Source: Oscheius dolichura (Eukaryota > Nematoda > Chromadorea > Rhabditida > Rhabditidae). From it: a DNA stretch of 64,000 nucleotides. Positions 42,992-53,499 of this stretch are shown here, piece after piece. The notes beneath the pieces were generated by a model. That model did no database searches. It saw nothing but the letters and a program-made list of their open reading frames with translations, and was not told where the DNA came from. The translations under genes and the position numbers were made by a program. The first letter of the stretch is position 1, and each line of letters starts with the position of its first letter. Where the stretch lies: NCBI GenBank assembly GCA_932521035.1, contig OW051496.1, positions 7,936,001 through 8,000,000 of the forward strand, in the 5' to 3' direction.

Positions 42992-44024
42992 GACCCTGCA
43001 ATAAACGACGGGATGAAAAGGAAAGCAAAACGGGGCAAACTGTTTGGAGAAGGAGAAACTTCTTTTCGCTTTTTAATCGTTTAAAAATCACCCAAAAATG
43101 GTTAAAAGAGGATCTTTTTGAACAAGTTACACGTGGGAGGAAGAACCAGTTTACTGGCCCCGAGAGAAAAACAACCGACCCCGGGGTGTCCTATTTCAGA
43201 GAGAGATGGCAGACCGGGTCAAAACAGTTTCAGCCAAGGGTAGAGATGGGTTTGATAAGATTTTGGGACACGGAGAGAGAAAAAGGCCGGGTTAAAGATG
43301 GATCCAGGGGAATGGACAAGTTCTATTTGTTTTCAGGGAAGGGGCGCAGGAGTGAACGGAAAGGGTAACGAGGAGAGTACGCTCCGGATAACAGGCCCCG
43401 ACTGGTTGCCCTCAATTTCAGCCGGGCATTTGGTCATTTCGCAGGTACCCCTCCCCAGTCGGTCAAATTATGTGTTCCTGGTTAGCAAAACGGTCAACTT
43501 TTGTTTTCCCCAATGCTGACCGTGCTCCAGCTAGAATTCGCTCAAGTAACTATGCTCCAAGAAGAAAAGGGAGTAATATCCACCGGGGACAAGTGAATTG
43601 TATGAACTGGCCTGTTCTCTAATCAGAACAACACGGCTGACCAGCGATAAGGAAAGAGAAAGAAAGAAGGAACAAAGAAGGCAGTGGTCCTTTCGTATAG
43701 CATACGTATAGAGATTAAATATTACCTGATTTAGCCGATGCGTTTCTATCTCCTCCCATTAAAAATAGCTGGGGAGAGCCGTAAGAGGCCGCGTGAGTCT
43801 GCCGGCCAGTCGTATTATTATTTGTTCTGCTCCCTTTCTGAATAATAACAAACATCACTCGTGGAGTATTGATACGCGGCTGGATTCATAGGGGCACATT
43901 GACCAGGAAGTGCCCTTCGTCTCTCGGGTAACGAGAGGAAAAAGAGAGGAAGACTGAATAGAAATAATCCAAAACTCGGAGAGGGGGGCAACAGTATGCC
44001 ATGTGGGCGAGCTGAGCTCAATGT
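42992..44024. other. Intergenic, no gene recognised
   Basis: Purine-rich sequence without supported exons; it should include the promoter of UNC-93-like copy 2. Confidence 0.45.
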
Positions 44025-44525
44025 CTAACAATGAAGGAAACGCACAGCTGGCAGACAAATAAACAACCATGTGATACACAGAAGTAGCAAAAGCTTTATT
44101 CCGAATTTATTTAAGAGGAATGAACGGGCTGGTCGCCCCGCTGACGGGACGGGTGGGTACCGGAGCAGAGAGGGGTCGGTCCTCTTCTCCCTGTAGGTGT
44201 CGATGCACTGCTTCATAATGGTCCAGAGGTTGTCCATGTCCTTGTTGCAGACCTTCTCGTAGCCGGTGGCCACGCGAATAATCCCGTGTCCATGTACCCG
44301 GGTGTAGGTGATCCAGATGCGGCCACTCTCGTTCATCAGCCGCTGCACACACTCCGAATGGTAGGAGATTTCCTCTCTTCGCTTCACATCTATGACGCTT
44401 CCAGTTTGATACGCCTCCAACAGCTCCACCAGTTCCAAGAAAACGCTTGCATATTTAGGAGAGAGAGCATCGGGGTCTCCATTGGAGAAGTGGCGAGCAA
44501 GACGAGCACAAATGTTGGCAGCCAT
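44025..44525 (-). CDS. Possible tail-anchored protein, single exon, family not recognised
   Basis: An uninterrupted frame encodes 166 residues. The first 140 are soluble and helix-like (FLELVELLEAYQ, IWITYTRVHGHG, LWTIMKQCIDTYREKR). The last 30 include a hydrophobic segment (LLLLLCITWLFICLP) just before the stop, which would make a C-terminal membrane anchor. Two AATAAA strings occur inside the final coding part, so the true transcript could end earlier and lack the anchor; this is unresolved. An in-frame intron is not needed. No family is recognised. Confidence 0.6.
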   Translation of the reverse strand: MAANICARLARHFSNGDPDALSPKYASVFLELVELLEAYQTGSVIDVKRREEISYHSECVQRLMNESGRIWITYTRVHGHGIIRVATGYEKVCNKDMDNLWTIMKQCIDTYREKRTDPSLLRYPPVPSAGRPARSFLLNKFGIKLLLLLCITWLFICLPAVRFLHC

Positions 44526-44707
44526 GGGAAAGTGACGAGCAATGACATTTCAGCGGTATATATACCTCTTTTTTGTCGAAAAAAGGTAAAAACGTCGTTT
44601 AACCGTTGTACAAACGACAAAAAACAACAGTTCTGTCCCAAAAAAATAGCAAAAAGACTTTTGATCACCAGGATCCGTATTCATAGACATATCCCCGGGG
44701 ATACTTA

Positions 44708-45601
44708 TCACCGGTGATAAACTAATCCGGGGGAAAGATTTATCCCCAGGGATAAAATTTGGCATTCATAGTCGATATCCCCGAAGATATTATATATTCT
44801 TTCTGGTCTTTTTGATCCACATGTCTTCGTGGAGGAGAAAGAATTAGTCACGGGGTCATGAAGACAGCTCCACTGTCTCTTCAAATGCCCGAAGGCCTGC
44901 TCGATGAACACGCGCCCAAGGCATACAGCATTGCTATAATTCATCTCCTTTTGCGACGAAGGTTTCAGAATCGGAGTCAGCAAAGAGGGCGAGCTTTAAT
45001 AGCCGCTATCACCGAGAAGACACCCGGAAAGGGTTTTATCATCTAGAGCTGACTTTAAATGGCTCTCGTTGAAAATGCGACAATCGGCAGCTGATCCCGG
45101 ATATGAAGAGTTGACCCAGCGGAAGAGATGCCTATCATCGCAAACGGCAGCCATATTAATGGCATGGAAACCCTTCCGACAAACAAATTCGTGTTCGTTG
45201 CGAGTGGGAGCCTTGATTTTGATCAAACTTCCATCAATGCATCCAACAATCCCCGGGATTCCAATTTTGGTGAAGAATCGACGCGAAATCTGCTTATTTT
45301 CCTCATCTCCAGGCCAGAAAATAAATTCTTCACGCAGAGCGAAAAGGATGTCGAGAATCTCGTGGAAAATACGCGATACAGACGCCTGCGAGATATCGAG
45401 ATGATCGGCTGTGGACAGCTGGAAACAGTTGGTAGCCAGGGTACGTAAGAACGAGGCCAGCTTGATGTCCAGCGTTATAGGCAGTCCTCTGTTAGTTTTG
45501 GGATCTTCGTAAACTTCCTTTAACTGATCAAGTAGATTAGAAAAACTCAGTTTAGTCAAGCGGAAGCGAAGTTTAAAAATGGCCGCGGGCACTTCGGCCA
45601 T
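44708..45601 (-). pseudogene. PIF/Harbinger (HARBI1-like) transposase with one premature stop
   Basis: The frame begins at an ATG at 45601 and keeps the HARBI1 nuclease blocks. These are ISQASVSRIFHEILD, GCIDGSLIKIKAP (first Asp), YPGSAADCRIFN (second Asp), LLGDSGY, then RVFIEQAFGHLKRQW (Glu). A single TAA at 44996-44998 follows GDSGY. The frame continues unchanged beyond it to a stop just before 44708, so one substitution explains the break. The usual MADF/Myb-like partner gene of Harbinger elements is not seen nearby. Terminal repeats could not be defined, although 44664-44790 contains repeated ATATCCCC-type palindromic strings. It is tightly packed between two unrelated genes. Confidence 0.85.
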
Positions 45602-45647
45602 CTCTCCCTTCAGCCACCACAAGGTCGGTCACCTGCCGGTTTGCTTT

Positions 45648-46109
45648 TCAAGCGGACAAGTAATGGCGCCAAAAAGAAGAATGAAACCCACTGGGATTGC
45701 AGACGTCGTGCTGCTCGGGATGATCTCGATAATCCTCCAGAAACGGGGCGATTTGCTTGACGAGGGTCGTCAGGTCGCCATCAAACAGCTTCACCTCCTT
45801 TCCGTAGTCATACTTTGCAATCGTTTTCAGCGGCTTGCTCATCTTGATTCTCATCTGCTTCGGGTGGCTTTCACCGGCAGTCGAGGGTTTCTTCGAGCTC
45901 TTTTCCGTCTTCTTTGACTTCTTGCTCTTCTTCTTCTTGGCACTCGAACGGCCTTCCTTCTTCAGCATCCATTCACGATCCCTCTTCTGTTGACGGAGGA
46001 AGATCAGAACCAGCTGGAGCTTCTTCAGAAAGATGTCGGTGACGAGGGCAAACCCGCCGACGACGAGCACACCGGCGCAGAGAACGAATGGAGTAGCATA
46101 CTCCGACAT
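45648..46109 (-). CDS. Small single-pass membrane protein with Lys/Ser-rich tail
   Basis: A single exon encodes 153 residues. A hydrophobic segment at about residues 7-30 (FVLCAGVLVVGGFALV) is followed by a helix (KLQLVLIFLRQQKRDREWMLK). A strongly basic KKKKSKKSKK stretch and a mixed C-terminus (KQIAPFLEDYRDHPEQ) complete it. The N-terminal span may be a signal anchor. No family is recognised. It starts on the same strand as, and about 50 bp upstream of, the Harbinger transposase remnant. Confidence 0.65.
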   Translation of the reverse strand: MSEYATPFVLCAGVLVVGGFALVTDIFLKKLQLVLIFLRQQKRDREWMLKKEGRSSAKKKKSKKSKKTEKSSKKPSTAGESHPKQMRIKMSKPLKTIAKYDYGKEVKLFDGDLTTLVKQIAPFLEDYRDHPEQHDVCNPSGFHSSFWRHYLSA

Positions 46110-46683
46110 CTTGGATAGACAATGACCGTCTTAGGTGAACGGTATCGCGAGAATGACAGAAGGGAATTGCCATGAAGGAATTAGACGAATAAAAGCTGTC
46201 ATTTTCTGGACGAGACTGTTCTTGACCGGAAATTCAACTTGTTGCGACCGACGGGACAACAATGAGGGGTCCGGTTCATGTATCCTTCTAAAACACAATT
46301 GTACTTGATAATTGAGTCGAAAACAAACCGGTATTTTTGTAGTTCTTCCAGCTGGACAGATTACCAAACGGTAACATTCGCAGAGAAGGCAGAGAGAAGA
46401 GAAATGAGAAGATTATATTCTCTGAAGCTACACTTCGATTTTTTTGGTTGAAATCTGTCATTACAGGGATTATTTCAGACTTTTCAGATCTTTTCCTGTC
46501 TTCGACGACGGGAGAGATAATCATTTGCCGGAATAGACCGTAGATCTCCCCGATGGGCAGAAACCTCCCGTTCGCGAGTACTCCAAGGGTTGAGGGACGG
46601 GCAGTTGGGAAGAAATATCCCCAGTCAGTAGGGTTATCCTCGCTTTCCTCAGCAAACGTCAACCATAGCTTTCGTTTTTGAAG
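46110..46683. other. Intergenic with an unexplained open frame
   Basis: A minus-strand frame at 46662-46288 begins TFAEESEDNPTDWGYFF and could hold part of a gene, but no consistent splice partner was found. The right edge joins the acyltransferase-3 fragment on the plus strand. Confidence 0.35.
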
Positions 46684-47095
46684 CGATCCCCTTGAGCCAC
46701 CCTTCCTGAATCAGGCTGCCCCATTCAACGGAGACGACTCCTCTCGTAGGATATATTACAAAGAAAGTGTCGGAATTGATGGCCAACAGCGGCAAAAATA
46801 CCAGAAACTCGCCCATTCAGAAAATATGGTTTATTTTCTTGAAAATGTTCCCCAGAATGACGGGGAAAAGCCTCCCCTCGAAAAAGAGAAGCCAGCAAAG
46901 AAAGCCAGCTCAATGAACTGGATCTTCGCCTCCCTGTCCCTAGCCCTCTTGCTCTACAGGTTGATCGTATTCTTGGAAGAGATCTCCTACTCCTGGTATT
47001 TGATCCATTGGCCGATGGTTGTTCTTCAGAAGATGTTTGACTACACATCTAGGGAAGGTGATTTGGTTACTGTACAATCCGTGCCGGTCACGTAG
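46684..47095 (+). pseudogene. Acyltransferase-3 (OAC-type) fragment
   Basis: A frame open from about 46684 to a TAG at 47095 contains SLALLLYRLIVFLEEISYSWYLIHWP in its last third. ISYSWYLIHWP is the hallmark late-helix motif of acyltransferase-3 proteins (nose-resistant-to-fluoxetine/OAC families). The rest of the ten-span domain is missing, and upstream sequence is hydrophilic (charged and Gln-rich). The first in-frame ATG is at 46826. It may be a truncated duplicate or the last exon of a longer gene whose other exons were not found. Confidence 0.45.
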
Positions 47096-47270
47096 CCAGT
47101 CTTCTTCTCGAAATCATTTATTTTTCATCATTCCTTTGAGATATAGCGAGGGTAAGTGAACTTGGAGACTACCAGACAGGGGGAGGTTGATATGTATCAT
47201 CCGTAGAAATATCTTTACAAGCATCGGAATAACACGGGGAACTGGAAGGGTAGGTCAAGGAGGCAAGAGC

Positions 47271-50200
47271 TCATTTTTTGCCGGAGAGGACAATAGCCAG
47301 GATGATGGCGACGGCTATGAGGATGAGCAGAACTATCAAGAGGCCGCCAATGACGCAGACCTTCTTCCTGATGGCCGCCTTCTTATACTCGACGGCCTGT
47401 TTCGTCAGCTGTGATCCCTGCTGGATATGGATTACTGTATTCTCCACGTTCCTGTCGATGCTGTTGACAGTCTCTCCCTGGAATTAATGGTGTAACTTGG
47501 ACAAGAAGAGAAGGGGGATTACCTGAAGGGAGACGAGATTCTGCATGTCGATGTAGCAGTCGTGGAGTTCGACGATGCTCTCCTCCAGTTTCATAATCTC
47601 GTCGTGTCGTTGTTTAACGTCGTCCATGGCTGCTTTACCCGTCACCGAGAGGGGGCTCACCTGACGGAAAAAGATCTAAAACAAGAGGAGGTTCAAGAGA
47701 TCCGGCTAGCAGGCTGCACCTGGTCTTGTCCTCGCTCTGTGAGCATCTTCTCAATATCTTCTTGACTGACATTTTCACCGACGGCGGCAAGTTGGCGGCG
47801 TACTCGTACTGAAAATGAAAAAATGACAGGTTACTGTATAAATCTCTTGAAATGGGACGGATCTCGCTGCCCCCCTCTCCTCCTCCTCCTCCACCTCCCC
47901 TACCAAATCGAGGAGTACGACCCCGATCTGAACTTTTTCCCCCGCCGACGTCATAGAAATAACATTAGCCTTTTCAAAGCACAGCCCACCTACTGCTATA
48001 GAGGGTACAATCGGCTTTCGCCGTCCGGAGTCCTCTCAACTGGTTCCTCTCCCTGGCAACTGGCCTCAAAAACAAACTGGACTAATCCCGGCTCCGCTAC
48101 TCATCGCCGTAATGGCCATCCTCCCTGATATGAAACCAGCTAATCAAATAGTGGAGTTTATTTGTTTTGGGAACTGTTTTTATTGGTAAATTCTGGGTGA
48201 AAATAGCACCAGAGGATAGTTCCCGTACGATGTCACAGTGGCAAGACAGTTTTCACGGGGAGGGTACTTCCGTTTGGTAAACTTTGTCGGCGGCACAAGA
48301 GGATTGGAGGGTTGGGTGAGTCAACCGCTGGGAAGAGTCAAAGAGAAATCAAAATTGACCGAACAAAAAAGGGGAGACAGTCTGAAGTTTTTGCTCTCCC
48401 AAATATTCTACTCCAGGCGCCCCCTCCCTGTCCTCCCTCCATCCGCTGGGGTTACCCATGGCCAGCCCGTCCAGAAATGGGCTGTCCCCCTTCCCTTACC
48501 TGAAATTCTGTTCCTATAATCAGCCTGTGAATCATTAAACTCCTCCATCACTTTTAATAGCCTCCTCCGCACATCATCTATCTGATTCTGTTGGATTTTG
48601 ACCTGGGTACTCGAGGCAGACGCTGAAATTACTGTATTCTACAAAGGGAAACAAGCTCACTTCTTGCGAACTCGGTGAACTCGTCTTCGACCTCCTTGAC
48701 AGCTTTTCGTATCAGTCCTACCCGTTTTCTTATGGCTGATATTTGATTTTCGAGGTTTCTCTGAGAGGATTCGATAATACTGGAAAGGGATCGACGCTAC
48801 CTTATCGTTAATATTGACATCTGTCGACGCGAGCAACTGATTCTGCTGCCGTTTCAACTGTTTCACTTCATTTTCCAAAGAAGTCACTTCATTTCGCACT
48901 TCCTGAAAAATATAAGCTATTATATGGCTAGTAAATATCGTATCCTCTTATGATTTTATTTTCGTTTGATTCAAAAGAACACCACAAGGGCTGAATGGCC
49001 GTTTTGTCCTCTTGGCAGGGCCGGAGCGGCGGGGCTGGCAGGCCGAGAAGGTTAGTTAATTTGAGTGAGTGAAGCCCATCCAAATAACCTTATCCGTTAA
49101 TTAAATAATTACCGTTACATGTTTAAAAGCCTGTGAGAAGGAGACACCCATTTTTTACAATTCCAAAAATTAGAGGAAAGACATTGGGAGGCGACGACAA
49201 GGAGGAATGAGTCTTTGAGACAAAAGGGAAGGAAGAAGACAAATTACGACAGGTTTGGGAGGGAAATGAACTCTACTGTTTTGTACTTTTTGTACTTTTT
49301 TTGGGGGGAAACAAACCCGGGGTAGAATTATTCATCCTATGCAAATTCAGCTGTATTTGGGGGAGGAGCGGAGTAAACAGGGGGTGAGAGGGGCGAGAAC
49401 ACGAATAGTACCGGCCGCTGGGGACAATTATGACCCGTGACCGTCAGGAGGAAAACAAAAATAGCCTAACCAGCATAGAAATCTGTGGAAATGTGCTTTA
49501 GAATATGGATAAAACTTGGAAATCCCGTCCAAAATGGGCTATTACTCACCGGGACGAGCTTTTCCACGAGTTGGAGCATATCGCGGGATCCATGTGTCAT
49601 CCTCCGGCTCTTTTATAGACTATCCGCGAAAACAGAACAAAATATAGCTGTATACACACAGCTTTTGCAATGGGGGAGTGATTAAAAACAACGAGGAAAA
49701 CAATATTTTCGCTTTCTAAAGGGCTTTTCTTGGTATTAGAAGTCCCCGTTCTCCTACTGTATGAGAAAGACTTTCTGATATTTCAACTGGTAGCGCGGGT
49801 GATATCATCCAAAACATTTGGAAGAACACTAACAAACTTTGAGAAAACAAAAACTAGCTCGGGAGATGGAATAAACACCGTGGGGAGACTCACCTGAATA
49901 CTGTCAGCCAGTCGGTTAGACGTCGACGGCGGCCGAGTTGTACCCAGCTCCACTTCATCGAAATGGTCGATTGTTTTCTGGCAAGAAATAGATTAAATAT
50001 AGACGGGAAAACTGAGTATTTAATGGGCTACACAGTCAATTTAAAGCCAGAAGCCAGCTTGGCCCTGTTCCCGTCCAAAAAGTCTTCCAATTCCTATTTT
50101 TGGCAGAGAAAATGAAGGGAAACTGCTCCCCGGAGTAGGGACTACAGTAATTTAGCTGGTTGTCTAAATTATTAGGGAGAAAATCCACTACAAAGCATAA

Positions 50201-50313
50201 AATGTCGCCTATTTTGGGAACAAACAAATAGAGTCGATTGATTTGATAAGGAGGCTGGAGGAGAGGGACATAGAGGGAAATCTTACCTTTAAATCGCCGA
50301 ATCGATCCCTCAT
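47271..50313 (-). CDS. Plasma-membrane-type syntaxin (Qa-SNARE)
   Basis: Eight exons (50313-50287, 49977-49894, 48902-48801, 48760-48661, 48622-48500, 47808-47720, 47675-47523, 47477-47271) encode 294 residues. The N-terminus MRDRFGDLK fits the Munc18-binding N-peptide of syntaxin 1. An Habc helical domain covers about 30-145 (RNLENQISAIRKR, QADYRNRI). The SNARE motif (about 195-255) contains VKQRHDEIMKLEESIVELHDCYIDM and the zero-layer Gln region MQNLVSLQGETVNSID. A C-terminal membrane anchor (about 267-290) ends VLSGKK. It would drive vesicle fusion with the plasma membrane. Closest by pattern to UNC-64/SYX-type exocytic syntaxins. Introns between exons 2-3 and 5-6 are large, and possible alternative first exons lie in the former. 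Confidence 0.93.
49119..49151 (-). other. Candidate alternative first exon of syntaxin (b)
   Basis: ATG plus ten codons (GVSFSQAFKH) ends in phase 0 at a GTAACG donor and could also join exon 3. MGVS could be N-myristoylated. Weaker than candidate a. Confidence 0.25.
49550..49600 (-). other. Candidate alternative first exon of syntaxin (a)
   Basis: An ATG followed by 16 codons (THGSRDMLQLVEKLVP) ends in phase 0 at a GTGAGT donor, matching the phase of syntaxin exon 3. It would replace the first 37 residues. The peptide is amphipathic like the start of Habc. Untested. Confidence 0.4.
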
Positions 50314-51256
50314 TGTTGTCGAAGAATGTATCCGGCAGTCGAGGCAAATATGTTCGTGGGCAGAGAGACACACTCCCGCTCTGGCGCTCTCTCACACTCT
50401 GCGACTATCCGGACGAGGGGGGTCGGCCCTGTTGACTCACCGACTCACCACCACCAGCCGTTTCGCAATTCAGTCATATGGAAACGGGGGGAAGGCCGCT
50501 ATTTGTGCTTCAAGATCGATATTCGCGCACCACACCTGGCTACACCTGCTGAATTGCTCTCTTTCTCTCTCTTGTTGACTTGTACCTACTCCAGGCAGAG
50601 AGGGAGACAAAGAGAGAAGGGGAAGAGATAATAGTAGACCAGGGGAAAATGACGCGGAATGGGGTTAATTTGGTGGAGGATCGTAAGGTCAACCGCAGGA
50701 GATAAGACCAGGTGAATCGGATGGGAATGCAAGCAGGGAGGTGACGAGGGCCAGGTGATGCGATTCGGTTGAATAGACGAACTACAGTGACCATCGAGGC
50801 CACCCCTGCCCGATGGCCCTGGAAACCTAAGGGAGAGGAGGAGAAGGAGGACGAGGAGGACGAAGGATATAACGACTTTACCTGTTCATGGCCACTCTGG
50901 GTTCGTCGGCCCGTTTTTCTGACGGGCCTCGAAGGCAGAGCTTGCCCTCGGGGCATGAAAGACTTTGCCCTCTACAGGTACGGTAGCCAGGATATTTGTC
51001 TCGGTCTCTCCTTTCTTTCTTACCTTTACGAGACTTTGGATGAAACCATCGCCAGAACATTTCAAACGTCCAGGATTCCCATTTCCGAGAACCATTGGCA
51101 CTGAATTACCCCTGGAGGCATTGCAATCCTCACCTATTTCGTTATGTTTACCGGAGGATGAAATTTCATTTCAATCGTCACACCACATGGGCACACTCTT
51201 ATAAATTAACTGACAGAATAATGCTAGAAAACAAAAGAAATCGAACTGTGGCCGAG
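50314..51256. other. Intergenic, no gene recognised
   Basis: It holds the syntaxin promoter region and purine/pyrimidine-rich tracts. No exon was supported. Confidence 0.45.
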
Positions 51257-51484
51257 ATGCAATCAACTACCCGGGTAAAAAGCCACCCCCGTGGCTAAAT
51301 GGCCGCCCACCGGGTACCCGAGCATAGAGAAATTCAATTCGCAAAAATGCCCATTTTTACATAGTTCATCATATTTTCTGGTTCGAAATGCGTAAATTCT
51401 TCTACCCGAGCTTGGTCCGGGTAAAATTTTGCCACCCGGCAGCGTCCCGGGTGGGTCGAGTTTTACCCGGGTATTTGATTGCAT
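51257..51484. mobile_element. 228-bp inverted-repeat element
   Basis: ATGCAATCAACTACCCGGGT at the left end is mirrored at 51461-51484 with one mismatch over 24 bp. Inside are further CCCGGGT/ACCCGGG motifs and a GTGGCTAAATGGCCGCC string. No coding sequence is present. It is probably a MITE; no clear target duplication was seen. Confidence 0.65.
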
Positions 51485-51758
51485 ACCAAATTTTTAACCG
51501 AGGGGTAGTCTACCCGGCGGGAGGCTCCCGGCGAAGATGGAAGACGGCTTCAAGAGGCTGGAGAAGTGAATCGAGGAGAGGATCCTTGTTCAGCTGGACA
51601 GGTTGAGGATTCAGAAGTGGAAGTGACGACAGCAGAAGAAGAGAAGACCGTAGACGACACGGGTATCAAATCAAAAAGATGAATACAATAAGAGAGAGAT
51701 GGAAGAAAAACGATGAGGTATGAGGAACATATTTATTAGACAATTGTTGTTTCCTGGC

Positions 51759-52825
51759 CTAGGCGACGGTGTCACTGTCGACGAGGATGATCTCCTTCTT
51801 CTCTTCCCTTTTCTTCTTCTCCTCCTCCTCTTTCTTCTTTTCTTCCTTCTTCCTCTTCGCCTCTTCCTTGTCCTCGGCCCGCTGCTCCGACTGGCTGCTG
51901 GGAGCTCTCAGAGAGTAGGCGAATGTCGGCCGCGGGAACATAACTGTGATGATTTCCGGATGGAGACCGTAGGCCATGGCCTCCTGCCCGTCGCTGAAGT
52001 CGATGTCGGGCGCCGAATACCACAGGTAGAGTACGACGGCGGCCAGGATGACGAACAGCCCTCCGCCGAGGACGACATCCGCCGTGCCGCCGGCATTCGT
52101 CAGCGGGGCTTCTCTCTTGCGACGAGTCTCTTGGAAGATGTCCTCGACGTCGATGACTATCCGGATAAACGGCAGGAGGTATGGGCCCTGGTCGAAGTAG
52201 AGCACGGCACAGCGGCCACTGTGGCAGCAGCAGGAGTGCTGCTCCTGGACGACGAGTCCCCGGAGGAAGACGGACTCCGTCGAGCAGACACTCTCCCCGT
52301 AGGCGTCGTACTCGCATTTCTGGCCGTCGGCCACCCTGTGGGCCACGACGAAAGTCTCGTTGAAGTCGGATGGCGTCCGGAGGATATCGCCGTCGAGCTG
52401 CGAGCAGCCGAAGAGGATCCTGTTCAACGGGAGGAAGAGGACGACACAGGACAGGCCGGCCGTATGGTTGCAAGGGTGGTCGCGGACGGCCTCGTTGTAG
52501 ATCTCGACGTAGGTAGAGTTCAGGGGGCCGACGGGGATCGGCAGACTGGCCGAGTGCAGCCGGAGCAGGGGGCAGATGAACGCCGGGAAGGGGGCACTCA
52601 GCAGACCCTCGTCACACTTGTCCAAGAAGTCCTGGCTGTCGGTCAGGTAGTCGTGAAAGTCCGAGCCGGCTCGGAACATCTCCACCGATTCGACGAGCAC
52701 GTGCCGGATCAGCTCTGTCCAGTCCGGGTTGATTACACGGAACGAGGCGGCCGCAACAATCAGCTGGAATGACTTTTTAGAAAAGAGGACGAGAAAAATA
52801 CCAAGAAAAGCCGGCAGAAGAACAT
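51759..52825 (-). CDS. Type I membrane protein with basic cleavage site and Lys/Glu tail
   Basis: Exons 52825-52802 and 52763-51759 encode 342 residues. A signal peptide (MFFCRLFLLIVAAAS) precedes an ectodomain of about 215 residues with several cysteines (SCCCHSGRC) and N-glycosylation sites (NSTY, NHTA, NETF). RRKR at about residues 222-225 is a furin-like site 10-15 residues before the single membrane span (GGGLFVILAAVVLYLWYSA). The cytoplasmic tail is a highly charged KKKEEEE helix. A cleavable ectodomain is therefore plausible. No domain is recognised. It is divergent from the next gene, with 98 bp between the start codons. Confidence 0.8.
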
Positions 52826-52923
52826 GGACGATGGGAAATGGCGGAATAAATCCATCTTTACCACATTTTGGTCAAGTTTAATCTCGCTTTCGGCCACCAT
52901 TGTTCTCGTCTCTTCCGCCCCGG
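52826..52923. promoter_or_regulatory. 98-bp bidirectional promoter interval
   Basis: Two start codons point away from each other with only 98 bp between them. Both transcripts must begin here or have 5' UTRs overlapping the neighbour. No TATA box is obvious. Confidence 0.45.
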
Positions 52924-53499
52924 ATGGGTCAGGCATTTTCGGCTTTTTCCATCCTCCTGGGAGTGGCCGGCCCCCACCACAAGAACTTTGCCGAGACTGC
53001 GGACATCTTCAAGTCGGGTCCGATTGTGACGAGGAACACGGGCACCCCGGCGGCCAAGACAAAATCGAGTGACTGGAATGCCAAAGCCGACACGAAGATG
53101 GCCAAAGTAGATGGAAATATCACCTCCTCGGACCTGTTCGGAGCCAGCGACATAATCTACGGTGAGCCGGTGGACCACTCCAAGGGATCCAAGTCTTGGC
53201 TCGGCCCCTCTCCCAAGCCGGCGCCATCCAACACGAAGACTGCCATTTCTCCTGGACCCGAAAAGTTCCAAATTCCACACGACAAGGATGACATGGTCCC
53301 GGACTGCAGCAAGTACGACACGCTGCTGATGATGCCCGCCACCGAGAGCCAAATCTTCAAGCTGAAGGAGGACAAGGCCTTCTCGGGGAAGGAGACGAGC
53401 TTGGTGACGAAGAAGAAGTCCGTGGCGGTGAAGAAATCGGCGGACAGCAAAAGCAACTCGGTGGAGACGAACAAGTCCGTGGAAAAGAAAAAAGCTTAA
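52924..53499 (+). CDS. Lys/Ser-rich protein with possible N-myristoylation start
   Basis: A single exon of 191 residues starts MGQAFSAFSILLGVAG, which could be an N-myristoylation signal (Gly2, Ser6) or a short hydrophobic start. The body is hydrophilic and rich in Lys, Ser, Pro and Asp (PAAKTKSSDW, SWLGPSPKPAPSN). The end is strongly basic (KKKSVAVKKSAD, VEKKKA). AATAAA-type signals follow at 53519. No domain recognised; probably disordered. Shared promoter with the divergent type I membrane protein suggests co-expression. Confidence 0.7.
   Translation: MGQAFSAFSILLGVAGPHHKNFAETADIFKSGPIVTRNTGTPAAKTKSSDWNAKADTKMAKVDGNITSSDLFGASDIIYGEPVDHSKGSKSWLGPSPKPAPSNTKTAISPGPEKFQIPHDKDDMVPDCSKYDTLLMMPATESQIFKLKEDKAFSGKETSLVTKKKSVAVKKSADSKSNSVETNKSVEKKKA

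Noticed and set aside
51720..52772. Long plus-strand open frame of 350 codons
   Set aside because: It is the antisense shadow of the minus-strand type I membrane protein, which has a signal peptide, an intron and a membrane span. The plus frame is Arg/Glu/Val-biased with no domain.
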